Source: Hyphomicrobiales bacterium (GTDB lineage: Bacteria > Pseudomonadota > Alphaproteobacteria > Rhizobiales > Rhizobiaceae). Taken from it: a stretch of 51,338 nucleotides of DNA. The notes under the pieces were generated by a model, which did not search any database, was not told where the DNA came from, and saw only the letters and a list, made by a program, of their open reading frames with translations. Where the stretch lies: contig UCIA01000014.1 in the NCBI GenBank assembly GCA_900472295.1, positions 102,855 to 154,192 of the forward strand. The letters run 5' to 3'. Position numbers and translations under genes: made by a program. Shown piece after piece: positions 8,829 to 17,771 of this stretch (position 1 is its first letter; each line of letters begins with the position of its first letter).

Positions 8829-9848
8829 ATGAAAAAGATCGGCTTTCTTTCCTTCGGCCATTGGTCGCCGTCGTCGCAATCGCAGACGCGCTCGGCCTCC
8901 GATGCGCTGCTGCAGTCGATCGACCTCGCCGTCGCCGCCGAGGAACTCGGCGCGGACGGCGCCTATTTCCGTGTCCATCACTTTGCCCGTCAGCTGGCTT
9001 CGCCGTTTCCGCTCATGGCCGCGGTCGGTGCCCGCACCAGCCGTATCGAGATCGGCACCGCCGTCATCGACATGCGCTACGAAAATCCGCTCTACATGGC
9101 CGAGGATGCCGGTGCGGCCGACCTGATCGCCGGCGGCCGGCTGCAGCTTGGCATCAGCCGTGGCTCGCCGGAGCAGGTGATCGACGGTTGGCGTTATTTC
9201 GGCTACGTGCCGCAGGACGGCAAAAGCGACGCCGACATGGCGCGCAGCCATGCCGAGGTTTTCCTCGACGTGTTGCGCGGGCAAGGTTTCGCGCAGCCCA
9301 ATCCAAGGTCGATGTTTCCCAATCCGCCCGGAATGCTGCGGCTCGAGCCGTTCTCGGACGGCTTGCGCGACCGCATCTGGTGGGGCGCCGCCACCAACGC
9401 CACGGCCGTATGGGCGGCCAAGCTCGGCATGAACCTGCAAAGTTCGACGTTGAAATTTGACGAAAGCGGCCAGCCGCTCCACATCCAGCAGGCCGAACAG
9501 ATCCGCGCTTATCGCGCGGCGTGGAAGGAAGCCGGCCATGCGCGCGAGCCGCGCGTGTCGGTCAGCCGCAGCATCTTCGCACTGGTGAACGACCGCGACC
9601 GCGCCTATTTCGGCGGCAACGACAGCGAGGACCATTTTGGTTACATCGAGCCCGAGAAGCGCGCCGTCTTTGGCCGCTCCTATGCCGCCGAGCCCGATGT
9701 GCTGGTCAAGCAGCTGAAAGAGGATGAAGCGATCGCCGAGGCCGACACGCTGCTTCTGACTGTCCCCAACCAGCTCGGCGTCGACTACAACGCCCACGTC
9801 ATCGAGGCGATCCTGAAGCACGTCGCGCCGGCTTTAGGCTGGCGCTGA
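8829..9848 (+). CDS. LLM-class flavin-dependent oxidoreductase (luciferase-like)
   Basis: A 339-residue bacterial-luciferase-like protein of the alkanal monooxygenase type, different from the two NtaA/DszA-type enzymes in this window. Family blocks include IDLAVAAEELGADGAYFRVHHF, RTSRIEIGTAVIDMRYENPLYMAEDA and GRLQLGISRGSPEQV, with FMN binding expected in the TIM barrel. AGGA precedes the ATG at 8829. It is divergent from the FMN reductase gene and may use the reduced flavin that enzyme makes. It is followed by a convergent ABC ATPase gene. Substrate unknown. Confidence 0.88.
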   Translation: MKKIGFLSFGHWSPSSQSQTRSASDALLQSIDLAVAAEELGADGAYFRVHHFARQLASPFPLMAAVGARTSRIEIGTAVIDMRYENPLYMAEDAGAADLIAGGRLQLGISRGSPEQVIDGWRYFGYVPQDGKSDADMARSHAEVFLDVLRGQGFAQPNPRSMFPNPPGMLRLEPFSDGLRDRIWWGAATNATAVWAAKLGMNLQSSTLKFDESGQPLHIQQAEQIRAYRAAWKEAGHAREPRVSVSRSIFALVNDRDRAYFGGNDSEDHFGYIEPEKRAVFGRSYAAEPDVLVKQLKEDEAIAEADTLLLTVPNQLGVDYNAHVIEAILKHVAPALGWR

Positions 9849-9871
9849 CAGGCCGCGGCACGCCGCTGCGA

Positions 9872-11680
9872 TTAGAGATCGCTTGCATCTCGCCAGCAGG
9901 CGATCAGGTGACCATCCCCGGCCTGCCTGACGGGCGGTTGCGCCGTTCGGCAGTCGGGTAGCGCCACCGGGCAGCGGCTGGCGAAGGCGCATCCGGAGGC
10001 TTCGGCATCGTGTGCCGCGAGATCAAGCTGAGCCGGAGCCTTCGGCGCCGTCTCATCCGAGGACGCGGCCAGCAGCAGCTTCGTATAGGGATGGTTGGGG
10101 CCGCGAAAAATCTGATCGGAGGAACCGGTCTCGACCAGGCGACCGCGATAAAGCACGCCGATCCTGTCGGCCATATAGCGCACCACCCTGAGGTCGTGGC
10201 TGATGAACAAATAGGTCGTGTCCTTGTCGCGCTGCAAATCGTTGAGCAGATTGAGCACGGTCGCCTGCACGGAGACGTCAAGCGCCGAGGTCGGCTCATC
10301 CAACACGACGAGTTTGGGCACGCCGGCAAAGGCGCGCGCAATGGCCGCCCGCTGGCGCTGGCCGCCGGACAGCGATCGTGGCTTCTGGTCGACGGTTGCG
10401 GCGGCAAGGCGCACCGAGGCCAGAAGGTCGCCGACGCGCTGCTTCACCTCGCCGCGACTAAAGCCCGCCAGCCGCCGCAGCGGACGGCCCAGAATCCTGC
10501 CGATCCGTTGGCGTGGATTGAGCGTGCGGTCGGGTGACTGGAACACCATCTGCACGTCGCGGCGTTCGCTCAGGCTTCGCTTCTCGACGCGCGGCGCCAC
10601 AGTGCTGCCAAACAGTTCGACCGATCCGGCCTTCGGCACCTGCAGGCCGGTGACGATCCTGGCCAGTGTCGACTTGCCGGAGCCGGATTCGCCGATCAGG
10701 CCGAATGTCTCGCCCTGGCCGATCTGCAAATCGATGTCGTGGAGTACGGCTTGCGCGCCGAAGGCATGGCTGATGCCTTTGCAGGCGACGGCGATCGGAC
10801 GCGCGGCTTCTGTATGATCGAGGTGCGAAGGCACAGGAGAGAGCGGGCCAGCTGTGTGCGTCTCGGCCAGCCTGCCGTCGCGCTTGGTGAAATTGAGCGC
10901 CGGGATCGAGGCAATCAGCGCTTTGGTGTAGGCATGCGCCGGGTTCTCGAAGACATCGTTGGCGATGCCGCTTTCGACCACCGACCCCGACTGCATCACG
11001 GCCACCCGGTCGCAGGCGCGCCGCACCATGTTGATGTCGTGGCTGATCAGCAAGACGCTGGTCTTATGGTCGCGGCGCAAATCCTGCAGGATGGCGATGA
11101 TTTCGGACTGGACGCTGGCGTCGAGCGCCGTCGTCGGTTCGTCCAGCACCAGCAGCGACGGGTCGAGCGCAATGGCAATGGCGATGTTGGCGCGCTGCTG
11201 CATGCCGCCGGAGAGTTCATGCGGATAGAGGTCGAGCACCCGTTCGGGATTGCTCACCCTGACGCGGCCGAGCAATTCGGCGGCGCGTCCGCGCGCCTCG
11301 TCCTGGCGCACCGGACGATGCCGCATGATCGTCTCGGTGATCTGCCGGCCAATCGTCATGGCCGGATTGAGCGCGGCGCCCGGATGCTGATAGACCGCCG
11401 CGATACGATCGCCCCTTAGCCGGCGAAGCTGCTCGGGCGAGAGATCACGGATCTCGCGGCCCTGGAATTCGAGCGCGGACGCCGCGACCTGGGCGTTGCG
11501 CGGCAGGTAGCGCAAAATAGCGAGCGCCACCGAGCTCTTTCCCGATCCGGACTCGCCGACAAGGCCGAGTGCTTCGCCTTCGCCGATGGTGAGCGACACG
11601 CCGTTGACGGCGGGATGCGATCCCCGGCGCCCGTCATAGGCGACGGTGAGCTGCTCGACGTTCAAAACCGATGACGACAT
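9872..11680 (-). CDS. peptide-type ABC transporter, two fused ATP-binding domains
   Basis: A 602-residue fusion of a DppD-like and a DppF-like ATPase. The first half has Walker A GESGSGKSS, signature LSGGMQQR and Walker B LLVLDEPTTALD; the second has GESGSGKST, LSGGQRQR and LVVLDEPTSALD. After it comes an oligopeptide-type C-terminal Cys cluster (CAFASRCPVALPDC and a later Cys). The natural partners are the binding protein and two permeases at 14122-17665, transcribed away from it. The start at ATG 11680 agrees with the family; an ATG at 11746 adds 22 basic residues but lies only seven bases after the operator-like motif at 11753, so it is less likely. Confidence 0.9.
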   Translation of the reverse strand: MSSSVLNVEQLTVAYDGRRGSHPAVNGVSLTIGEGEALGLVGESGSGKSSVALAILRYLPRNAQVAASALEFQGREIRDLSPEQLRRLRGDRIAAVYQHPGAALNPAMTIGRQITETIMRHRPVRQDEARGRAAELLGRVRVSNPERVLDLYPHELSGGMQQRANIAIAIALDPSLLVLDEPTTALDASVQSEIIAILQDLRRDHKTSVLLISHDINMVRRACDRVAVMQSGSVVESGIANDVFENPAHAYTKALIASIPALNFTKRDGRLAETHTAGPLSPVPSHLDHTEAARPIAVACKGISHAFGAQAVLHDIDLQIGQGETFGLIGESGSGKSTLARIVTGLQVPKAGSVELFGSTVAPRVEKRSLSERRDVQMVFQSPDRTLNPRQRIGRILGRPLRRLAGFSRGEVKQRVGDLLASVRLAAATVDQKPRSLSGGQRQRAAIARAFAGVPKLVVLDEPTSALDVSVQATVLNLLNDLQRDKDTTYLFISHDLRVVRYMADRIGVLYRGRLVETGSSDQIFRGPNHPYTKLLLAASSDETAPKAPAQLDLAAHDAEASGCAFASRCPVALPDCRTAQPPVRQAGDGHLIACWRDASDL

Positions 11681-11752
11681 GTCTTGCTTGAAACCACTTT
11701 CTTCCGGCGCGGCCTTCGAGGGCAATCGCTTCCGCTTGCGCAACATATAATC

Positions 11753-11762
11753 TCTATAAAAT
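11753..11762 (+). promoter_or_regulatory. operator-like motif in second organosulfur control region
   Basis: TCTATAAAAT lies in the AT-rich divergent gap between the fused ATPase and the second DszA-type gene. It matches TCTACAAAAT (8545-8536, minus strand) at nine of ten bases. Possibly a shared regulator site or part of a promoter. Confidence 0.35.
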
Positions 11763-11872
11763 TACTCGAATAAGGTTCGAGCGCAATCTACCTTTCATCG
11801 CTCAGGAGAGATTGTCGCAGCCGTTCAGGGTAGCGCGACGGTCGTCTGAAGCAGTTCTGGAAGGAGACCGGC

Positions 11873-13231
11873 ATGGCACGCGACCACATGATCCTCAGCG
11901 CATTTTTCTTCAATCCGCAGGGCGATCATCGCATGTCATGGCGCCATCCGCGCGCGCCGGGACGCGAGGTGCTGGACTTCGATTTCTACAGGGATCTCGT
12001 GCAGGCAGCCGAGCGCGCCAGGATCGATACGATCTTCGTCGCCGACCATGTCGCGATCTGGGATTCAGTGCAAAGCGGCGTCGCGCATTATGCCAATGCC
12101 CGTCTCGAGCCATTGACGCTGCTGTCGGCGCTAGCCGGCGTGACCAAACATATCGGCCTGATCACCACCGCGTCGAGCTCCTACAGCGAGCCCTACAATG
12201 TCGCGCGCATGTTCGCCTCGCTGGACCATATCAGCAAGGGCAGGGCGTCGTGGAACGTCGTGACCTCGGCCATGGACGAGGAGGCGCGCAATTTCGGCCG
12301 CGACGGCAATATCGAGCATGCCTTCCGCTATGAACGCGCCACCGAATTCCTCGATATCGTCAAGGCGCTGTGGGACAGCTGGGAAGATGAGGCCCTGCTT
12401 CTCGACAAGGCATCGGGCTACTTCGCCGATCCCGACAAGGTTCATGCCATCAATCACAAGGGCCAGCACTTCAAGGTGCGCGGGCCGCTCAATGTCTCGC
12501 GTCCGCCACAGGGCCATCCGCTGATCGTCCAGGCCGGCTCTTCCGAAGACGGCAAGAATTTCGCCACCGCCCACGCCGACGCGCATTTCGCCATCTACAG
12601 CACAAGGGAAGACGGCATCAAGTACCGGCAGGACATCAATGAGCGCCTCGCTTGCTACGGCCGCAAGCCCGAGAGCTTCAAGATCCTGCCGGGCATTTTG
12701 CCGATCGTCGCGGCTTCAGAAGCCGAAGGCCGCGAGCGGCAGGAGTATTTGCAGAGCTTGCTTCCCGACCGCGTCGGCATCGATCTTCTTTCCAGCTGGA
12801 GCGGCGTCGATCTCTCCGCCTATCCGCCGGACGGCCCGCTGCCGCCGCTGCCGGACGAGAGCACGTTCAATGGCGGCCGCACCTCGCTCAACCGCGTCAA
12901 GGAATGGTCGAAGCAGAACCTCACTCTGCGCGAGATCGCCCGCAAGCTTGCCAACAGCGGTTCGGTGCCGACCGTCGTCGGCACGCCCAACCAGATCGCC
13001 GACCAGTTGCAGGACTGGTTCGAGGCAGGTGCTGCCGACGGCTTCAACCTGATGTTCCCGCTGCTGCCCGAGGACTGGGTGAATTTTGCCGAGCAGGTCG
13101 TGCCGGAACTGCAGCGCCGCGGCGTATTCCCAACCGAATACGCGCCGGGAACGCTGCGCGACCGTTTCGGCCTGGCGCGGCCGCCCAATCGCTTTGCCGA
13201 ACAGCGCGACAATGCGCGCGCCGTATCCTGA
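11873..13231 (+). CDS. FMN-dependent monooxygenase, NtaA/SnaA/DszA family (second copy)
   Basis: A 452-residue paralogue of the enzyme at 6493-7869, clearly related along its length but not a recent duplicate. Shared blocks include ITTASSSYSEPYNVARMFAS, GRASWNVVTSAMDEEARNFG, ALWDSWEDEALL, FKVRGPLNVSRPPQGHPLIVQ and DGFNLMFPLLPEDW. It should oxidise a C-S or C-N substrate with FMNH2 from a separate reductase; the nearest reductase gene is 7935-8492. A strong GGAAGGAG precedes the ATG. It heads a plus-strand operon with a DUF427 protein and a peptide-type importer. Confidence 0.92.
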   Translation: MARDHMILSAFFFNPQGDHRMSWRHPRAPGREVLDFDFYRDLVQAAERARIDTIFVADHVAIWDSVQSGVAHYANARLEPLTLLSALAGVTKHIGLITTASSSYSEPYNVARMFASLDHISKGRASWNVVTSAMDEEARNFGRDGNIEHAFRYERATEFLDIVKALWDSWEDEALLLDKASGYFADPDKVHAINHKGQHFKVRGPLNVSRPPQGHPLIVQAGSSEDGKNFATAHADAHFAIYSTREDGIKYRQDINERLACYGRKPESFKILPGILPIVAASEAEGRERQEYLQSLLPDRVGIDLLSSWSGVDLSAYPPDGPLPPLPDESTFNGGRTSLNRVKEWSKQNLTLREIARKLANSGSVPTVVGTPNQIADQLQDWFEAGAADGFNLMFPLLPEDWVNFAEQVVPELQRRGVFPTEYAPGTLRDRFGLARPPNRFAEQRDNARAVS

Positions 13232-13246
13232 CCGGGAGCAACCGAT

Positions 13247-14023
13247 ATGACTGCAGCCCCCAAACTTCAGCCCCGCGAGGCCACGGCTCCGCAGCTCATC
13301 AACGTCCTGCACAGCCCCAAGCGCATCCGGGTCAAATTCGCCGGCCGCACCATCGCCGACAGCCGCAACGTCCTGGTGCTGCGCTCCAACCATTTCCTGC
13401 CGATCTATTTCTTCCCGGCCTCCGCGGTGGATCGCTCAGCTCTGAAGCCCTCCGAGCATCGCCAGCCGCATCCCGTCGGCGGCGAGACCACCTATTGGGA
13501 TCTGGAGACGGGAGGGAAAGCTTCTCCCAACGCCGCCTGGTCGTTTATCTCCCCACCGGACGAAAACCTGTCGCCGCTGGCAGGGCGCATCGCCTTCACC
13601 TGGACGGCTGTCGACCAATGGTTCGAGGAGGAGGAAGAGGTCTTCGTCCACGCCCGCGACCCATACGCCCGCATCGACGTCCTGCAGAGCTCAAGCCATG
13701 TCCAGATCTGGTTCGACGGCGAACTGATCGCCGACAGCCATCGCCCGGTGCTGCTGTTCGAGACGCATCTGCCGACGCGGTTCTATCTGCATCCCGACGA
13801 TGTCAGGCTGGACCGGCTGGTCGCCTCGGACAGTACAACGCGCTGTCCCTACAAGGGCATCGCCTCCTACTGGTCCGGCCGGCGCGCGGACGGCTCGGTG
13901 AGCCCTGATATCGCCTGGAGCTACCGCGATCCCATTGCCGAAATGCCCAAGATCAAGGGCCTCATCGCCTTCTACCCGCAAGCCGTCGACCGCATCCATC
14001 TCGACGGCGAGCCTGTCGCCTAG
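13247..14023 (+). CDS. tandem DUF427 protein
   Basis: A 258-residue cytoplasmic protein made of two DUF427-type domains, about residues 25-120 and 140-250. Repeated landmarks: VKFAGRTIADSRNVLVL matched by VWFDGELIADSHRPVLLFE; FLPIYFFP matched by LPTRFYLHP; HPVGGETTYWDL matched by CPYKGIASYWSG; and an Ala-Trp-Ser segment ending each domain. The fold is small and beta-rich; no reaction is established that I know of. It starts 15 bases after the monooxygenase stop (GGGAG before ATG) and precedes the binding protein, so it may assist handling or turnover of the same substrate, which is inference. Confidence 0.85.
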   Translation: MTAAPKLQPREATAPQLINVLHSPKRIRVKFAGRTIADSRNVLVLRSNHFLPIYFFPASAVDRSALKPSEHRQPHPVGGETTYWDLETGGKASPNAAWSFISPPDENLSPLAGRIAFTWTAVDQWFEEEEEVFVHARDPYARIDVLQSSSHVQIWFDGELIADSHRPVLLFETHLPTRFYLHPDDVRLDRLVASDSTTRCPYKGIASYWSGRRADGSVSPDIAWSYRDPIAEMPKIKGLIAFYPQAVDRIHLDGEPVA

Positions 14024-14067
14024 AGCAATTCCAGGAAAAGTGTGAGCGGTTTTCCGTCCGGAATTGC
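14024..14067. repeat. intergenic palindromic repeat, copy 1
   Basis: The element begins right after the DUF427 stop codon. Outer arms GCAATTCC (14025-14032) and GGAATTGC (14060-14067) are perfect inverted repeats, with inner GGAAAA and TTTTCC arms. An almost identical element is at 35867-35910. It resembles the short palindromic repeats scattered through rhizobial genomes and would fold into a long hairpin in RNA. Confidence 0.8.
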
Positions 14068-14121
14068 GCAAAAACAAAGACTTAGCATCCTTTCAACAGT
14101 CATTCAGACAGGGGTTTCAAA

Positions 14122-15765
14122 ATGACCAAACGCAACGATATCGATACGCTTCGCAATCTGTCGGGCGACATCTGGAATGTCGCCGTCGACGAACACCAGG
14201 CCGGCTTCCTCAAACGCCGCGATCTGCTGAAATACGCCGCCCTGATCGGCCTCACCGGCTTTGTCGCATCGCAGGGGCTGGTTGGTTTCGGCACGGCGCG
14301 CGCTGCCGGCACCGGCGGCACGGTCCGCGTCGGGCTGGGACAGCCGACCAAGGCCATCGATCCCGTCTCGATCACCGATCCGGCCAGCATCGGCGTCATC
14401 AGCCAGGTCGGCGAATATCTTATCCTCGACGATCCCAAGGATGGTCTGCAGCCGAAGCTCGCTCTGTCCTGGGAGGCCGACGAGACCGCCAGCCGCTGGA
14501 CCTTCAAATTGCGGCCGGGCGTGAAATTCCATGATGGCCGCACAGTCACCGCCAAGGATGTGGTGGCGAGCTTCGAGCGGCTGGTCGATCCGGCCAGCGG
14601 TTCGTCGGCGCTGTCGGCTTACAAAGGCATCCTGTCCAAGGGCGGCGCCAAGGTCGTCGACGACGAAACCATCGCCTTCGATCTCGACGGCCCCAACAGT
14701 AACTTCCCCTTCTATGTCTCCTCCGACGTCTACAACGCCGTCATCTTGCCAGCCGACTATGCCGGTGATTTCGAAAAGACTTTCAACGGCACCGGCCCGT
14801 TCAAGCTCGAATCCTTCCGCCCCAAGCAAGGCGCCAGCTTCGTGCGCAACACCGACTATTGGGGCGACAAGGCGCTGCCCGACCGCGTCGAGATCAAGTT
14901 CTTCGACGATGAGCAGGCGCAGGTGCTGGCGCTGCAGGCCGGCCAGCTCGACGTCATCCCGAGCACGACGCGGCTTGAACTGGCGATCGAGGGCAATCCC
15001 AACTTCAAGCTCTTGAGCGTCCAGGCAAGCTCGCATGACGAGGTGCATCTGCGGACTGACCAGGCGCCGTTCACCGACAAGCGTATTCGCCGCGCACTGG
15101 CGCTCACCATCGACCGCGAGGCGGTGGTCAAGGGCTTGCTCAAGGGTCGCGCCATTGTCGGCAACGACACCCCGTTTGCGCCGATCTTCCCGTCGGCCGA
15201 TCCCTCGGTGCCGCAGCGCAAGCAGGATATCGCCGAGGCCAAGCGCCTGCTTGGCGAGGCCGGCGTGCCGAACGGTTTCCCGGTGACGCTGACCACCGAG
15301 CGGGCCTATGACATTCCCGACTATGCCGTGATCATCCAGAACTTCGCCAGGAAGGTCGGCATCGACATCAAGCTCAACGTTCTGCCGCAGGACGCCTACT
15401 ACGGTTCGGCGAAGTTCGGCTCCTCGCCATGGCTCGATTCCAATCTCGGCATTACCGATTTCGGTCATCGCGGCACGCCCGACATCTTCCTCAACGCCAC
15501 GCTGAAGAGCTCGGGCGCCTGGAACGCGGCGCATTTCAACAACCCGGCCTATGACGGGTTGCTGCTGGAGTACGGCAAGGCCCGCGACCTTCAGGCGCAA
15601 CGCCTTGCCGCCGGCAAGATACAGACGCTGCTGCTCGATGAGACGCCGCTGATCATCAGCTACTTCTCGCAGTACAGCCGCATCGTCTCGTCGAAAGTCG
15701 AGGGCGTCCGCTTCACGGCGATCTCGCATTTGCTGCTCGACCGCGTCACCTTCGCCCAGGCATGA
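14122..15765 (+). CDS. peptide-type (family 5) ABC substrate-binding protein
   Basis: A 547-residue periplasmic binding protein of the DppA/OppA family. KRRDLLKYAALIGLTG near residue 31 is a twin-arginine-type signal after an unusually long n-region, ending near TARAAG. Family blocks include LRPGVKFHDGRTVTAKDVVASF, NGTGPFKLESF, IRRALALTIDRE and the C-terminal ligand domain. AGGGG precedes the ATG. It is followed by two permeases and served by the divergent fused ATPase. With a flavin monooxygenase at the head of the operon, the ligand is more likely a small organosulfur or modified peptide compound than bulk peptide, which is inference. Confidence 0.93.
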   Translation: MTKRNDIDTLRNLSGDIWNVAVDEHQAGFLKRRDLLKYAALIGLTGFVASQGLVGFGTARAAGTGGTVRVGLGQPTKAIDPVSITDPASIGVISQVGEYLILDDPKDGLQPKLALSWEADETASRWTFKLRPGVKFHDGRTVTAKDVVASFERLVDPASGSSALSAYKGILSKGGAKVVDDETIAFDLDGPNSNFPFYVSSDVYNAVILPADYAGDFEKTFNGTGPFKLESFRPKQGASFVRNTDYWGDKALPDRVEIKFFDDEQAQVLALQAGQLDVIPSTTRLELAIEGNPNFKLLSVQASSHDEVHLRTDQAPFTDKRIRRALALTIDREAVVKGLLKGRAIVGNDTPFAPIFPSADPSVPQRKQDIAEAKRLLGEAGVPNGFPVTLTTERAYDIPDYAVIIQNFARKVGIDIKLNVLPQDAYYGSAKFGSSPWLDSNLGITDFGHRGTPDIFLNATLKSSGAWNAAHFNNPAYDGLLLEYGKARDLQAQRLAAGKIQTLLLDETPLIISYFSQYSRIVSSKVEGVRFTAISHLLLDRVTFAQA

Positions 15766-15802
15766 TCGTGAACCGTCCAGCCGTGCCAGGAGCTGTAACG
15801 CG

Positions 15803-16762
15803 ATGCTGACCGGCCGCACGTTGTCGGTGCGGGCAGCCACGCTTCTGCTCACGCTGTGGCTGGTCAGCATGCTGGTTTTCTTCGCCGGGCAGGTTCTGCC
15901 CGGCGATGTCGGCCGCCTTATGCTCGGGCCGTTCGCCGATGCCGAGGCGGTCGCGGCGTTGAACAAGCAGCTGGGCGCCGACCAGCCGGTCCTTGTCCAG
16001 TACTGGCACTGGTTCAGCAATGCGCTGTCAGGCGATTTCGGCACCTCGCTGTCGCTTCGCCTGCCGGTGGCGCCCTTCGTTCTGGAAAGCCTCAAACGCT
16101 CGGCGGCTCTTGCCGGCGTCATCCTCGTCTTCTTGCTGCCGCTCGGCATCGGCGCCGGCATCATTGCCGGGCTCAACCAGGGCCGGTTTATCGACCGGCT
16201 GATCGTGCTTGCCGGCGTGTCCTTCGGCATTGTTCCGGACTTCGTCTCCGGCCTGCTGGTGCTCATCGTGTTCGGCCTGTGGCTGAACTGGTTCCCGATC
16301 ACCGGCGCTGCGCCCGATGGCGCCGGGCTGTGGGTCAGCTTCTATTATCTGATCCTGCCGGCGCTGCCGCTGGTGCTGAATCTTGCCGGCTACATCGCCC
16401 GCATGACGCGGGCCGGCGTGATCGAGGCGCTGGCCGCCGATTATACCCGCACCGCCGTCCTCAAAGGACTTGAGCGGCGCGAAATCCTCACCCGGCACGT
16501 GCTGCGCAATGCGCTGACGCCGACCATTGCCGTGCTGGCGACGCAGACCGGCTACATGCTTGGCGGACTGGTGGTGATCGAAGCGCTGTTCGGCATCCAG
16601 GGCCTCGGAAACCTCGTCCTCAACGCCGCCAAGGCGCGCGACTTCCCGATGCTCGAGGCTGGCGTGCTGGTGATGGCGACAATCTTCGTACTGTCTGCGG
16701 CGACTGGCGATCTCGTCAACGCCTTGCTCGATCCGCGGCAACGCCGCCGTATGTCGTCATGA
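15803..16762 (+). CDS. peptide-type ABC transporter permease 1 (DppB-like)
   Basis: A 319-residue inner-membrane permease with about six hydrophobic segments. The amino-terminal segment with VFFAGQVLPGDV, the periplasmic loop with a DFGTSLSL block and the ATPase-docking loop ADYTRTAVLKGLERREILTRHVLRNAL are typical of DppB/OppB. The C-terminal GGLVVIEALFGIQGLGNL motif is conserved in the family. AGGAG precedes the ATG. Forms the channel with the next gene. Confidence 0.93.
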   Translation: MLTGRTLSVRAATLLLTLWLVSMLVFFAGQVLPGDVGRLMLGPFADAEAVAALNKQLGADQPVLVQYWHWFSNALSGDFGTSLSLRLPVAPFVLESLKRSAALAGVILVFLLPLGIGAGIIAGLNQGRFIDRLIVLAGVSFGIVPDFVSGLLVLIVFGLWLNWFPITGAAPDGAGLWVSFYYLILPALPLVLNLAGYIARMTRAGVIEALAADYTRTAVLKGLERREILTRHVLRNALTPTIAVLATQTGYMLGGLVVIEALFGIQGLGNLVLNAAKARDFPMLEAGVLVMATIFVLSAATGDLVNALLDPRQRRRMSS

Positions 16763-16765
16763 TGG

Positions 16766-17665
16766 ATGTGTGACACCATGATGGAGCTGATGGAGTTTCC
16801 GGTGCCGCGCCGTGGCGCGCTGGGCTGGCTGTCAACAAGCCGGCTCCGCGAGGCCATTTTGCAGCTACCGCCCTCGGTGATCGTCGGCTCGCTGATCCTG
16901 TTGTTCTGGGTCGGCTGTGCCATCTTCGGCAGCCTGTTTGTGCCCTACGATCCCTATGCCGAGGATTTCCTCGTCATGCTGGCGCCGCCTGACGCCGCGC
17001 ATTGGTTCGGCACCGACCAGCTCGGCCGCGACGTGCTGTCGCGCATCGTCGTCGGCTCGCGCGACATCCTGCTGGTCGCGCCGGCAGCAACCTTGCTCGG
17101 CGTTGCCGCCGGCAGCGTGCTTGGCCTCGTGCTTGGCTATTTCGACGGGCTGGTCGACGCCATCGGCGCCAGGCTGCTCGACACGCTGATGGCCTTTCCC
17201 TTCATCGTTCTCGTCACCATGACGCTGGTCGCGCTCGGCCCGTCGAACCTCACCGTCATCCTGGTGATCGGCATTGCCTATGCGCCGCTGGTGGCAAGGA
17301 CGGTACGCGCCGCCGTGCGCGAGCAGCGCGAGCGCGACTATGTCAGCGCCGCCCGCCTGGGCGGCGAGAGTTCCCTTGCCATCATGTTCCTGGAAATCCT
17401 GCCCAATATCAGGGAAACAATCCTCATCGAGCTGGTCACCCGCCTCGGCTACGCCTTTTTCTCCATCGCCACGCTGAGCTTCCTCGGCCTCGGCATCCAG
17501 CCGCCTTCCGCCGATTGGGGGCTGGCCGTGGCCGACGGCTACGGCTTCCTGACCGGCGGGAAATGGTGGGTGGTGATCTTCAACTCCGCCGCTATCGTTT
17601 CGTTGGTCATGGCCACCAATCTGATCGCGCAAGGCATGGGCGCCTTCGAAAACAGCGACAGGTGA
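16766..17665 (+). CDS. peptide-type ABC transporter permease 2 (DppC-like)
   Basis: A 299-residue inner-membrane permease with six hydrophobic segments. Family blocks are HWFGTDQLGRDVLSRIVVGSR, the docking loop ERDYVSAARLGGESSLAIMF and FLGLGIQPPSADWGLA. It starts three bases after the preceding stop; ATG at 16778 (residue 5) is an alternative start. Last gene of the peptide-type importer operon. Confidence 0.92.
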   Translation: MCDTMMELMEFPVPRRGALGWLSTSRLREAILQLPPSVIVGSLILLFWVGCAIFGSLFVPYDPYAEDFLVMLAPPDAAHWFGTDQLGRDVLSRIVVGSRDILLVAPAATLLGVAAGSVLGLVLGYFDGLVDAIGARLLDTLMAFPFIVLVTMTLVALGPSNLTVILVIGIAYAPLVARTVRAAVREQRERDYVSAARLGGESSLAIMFLEILPNIRETILIELVTRLGYAFFSIATLSFLGLGIQPPSADWGLAVADGYGFLTGGKWWVVIFNSAAIVSLVMATNLIAQGMGAFENSDR

Positions 17666-17771
17666 AGATCGGCACTCGGGCGCGCAGCAAAGCTGACGCG
17701 CAATCCTGGGCCGTGCGCTAAAATCCTTCCTCGTGATTCGGTCCCGGATGGGCCTCAAAACAAGGAGCGGC

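Noticed and set aside
8580..9821. 413-codon minus-strand frame opposite the LLM oxidoreductase
   Set aside because: Shadow of a clear luciferase-like gene, running into the intergenic region.
14104..16302. 732-codon minus-strand frame opposite the binding protein and permease
   Set aside because: Shadow of well-supported plus-strand genes.
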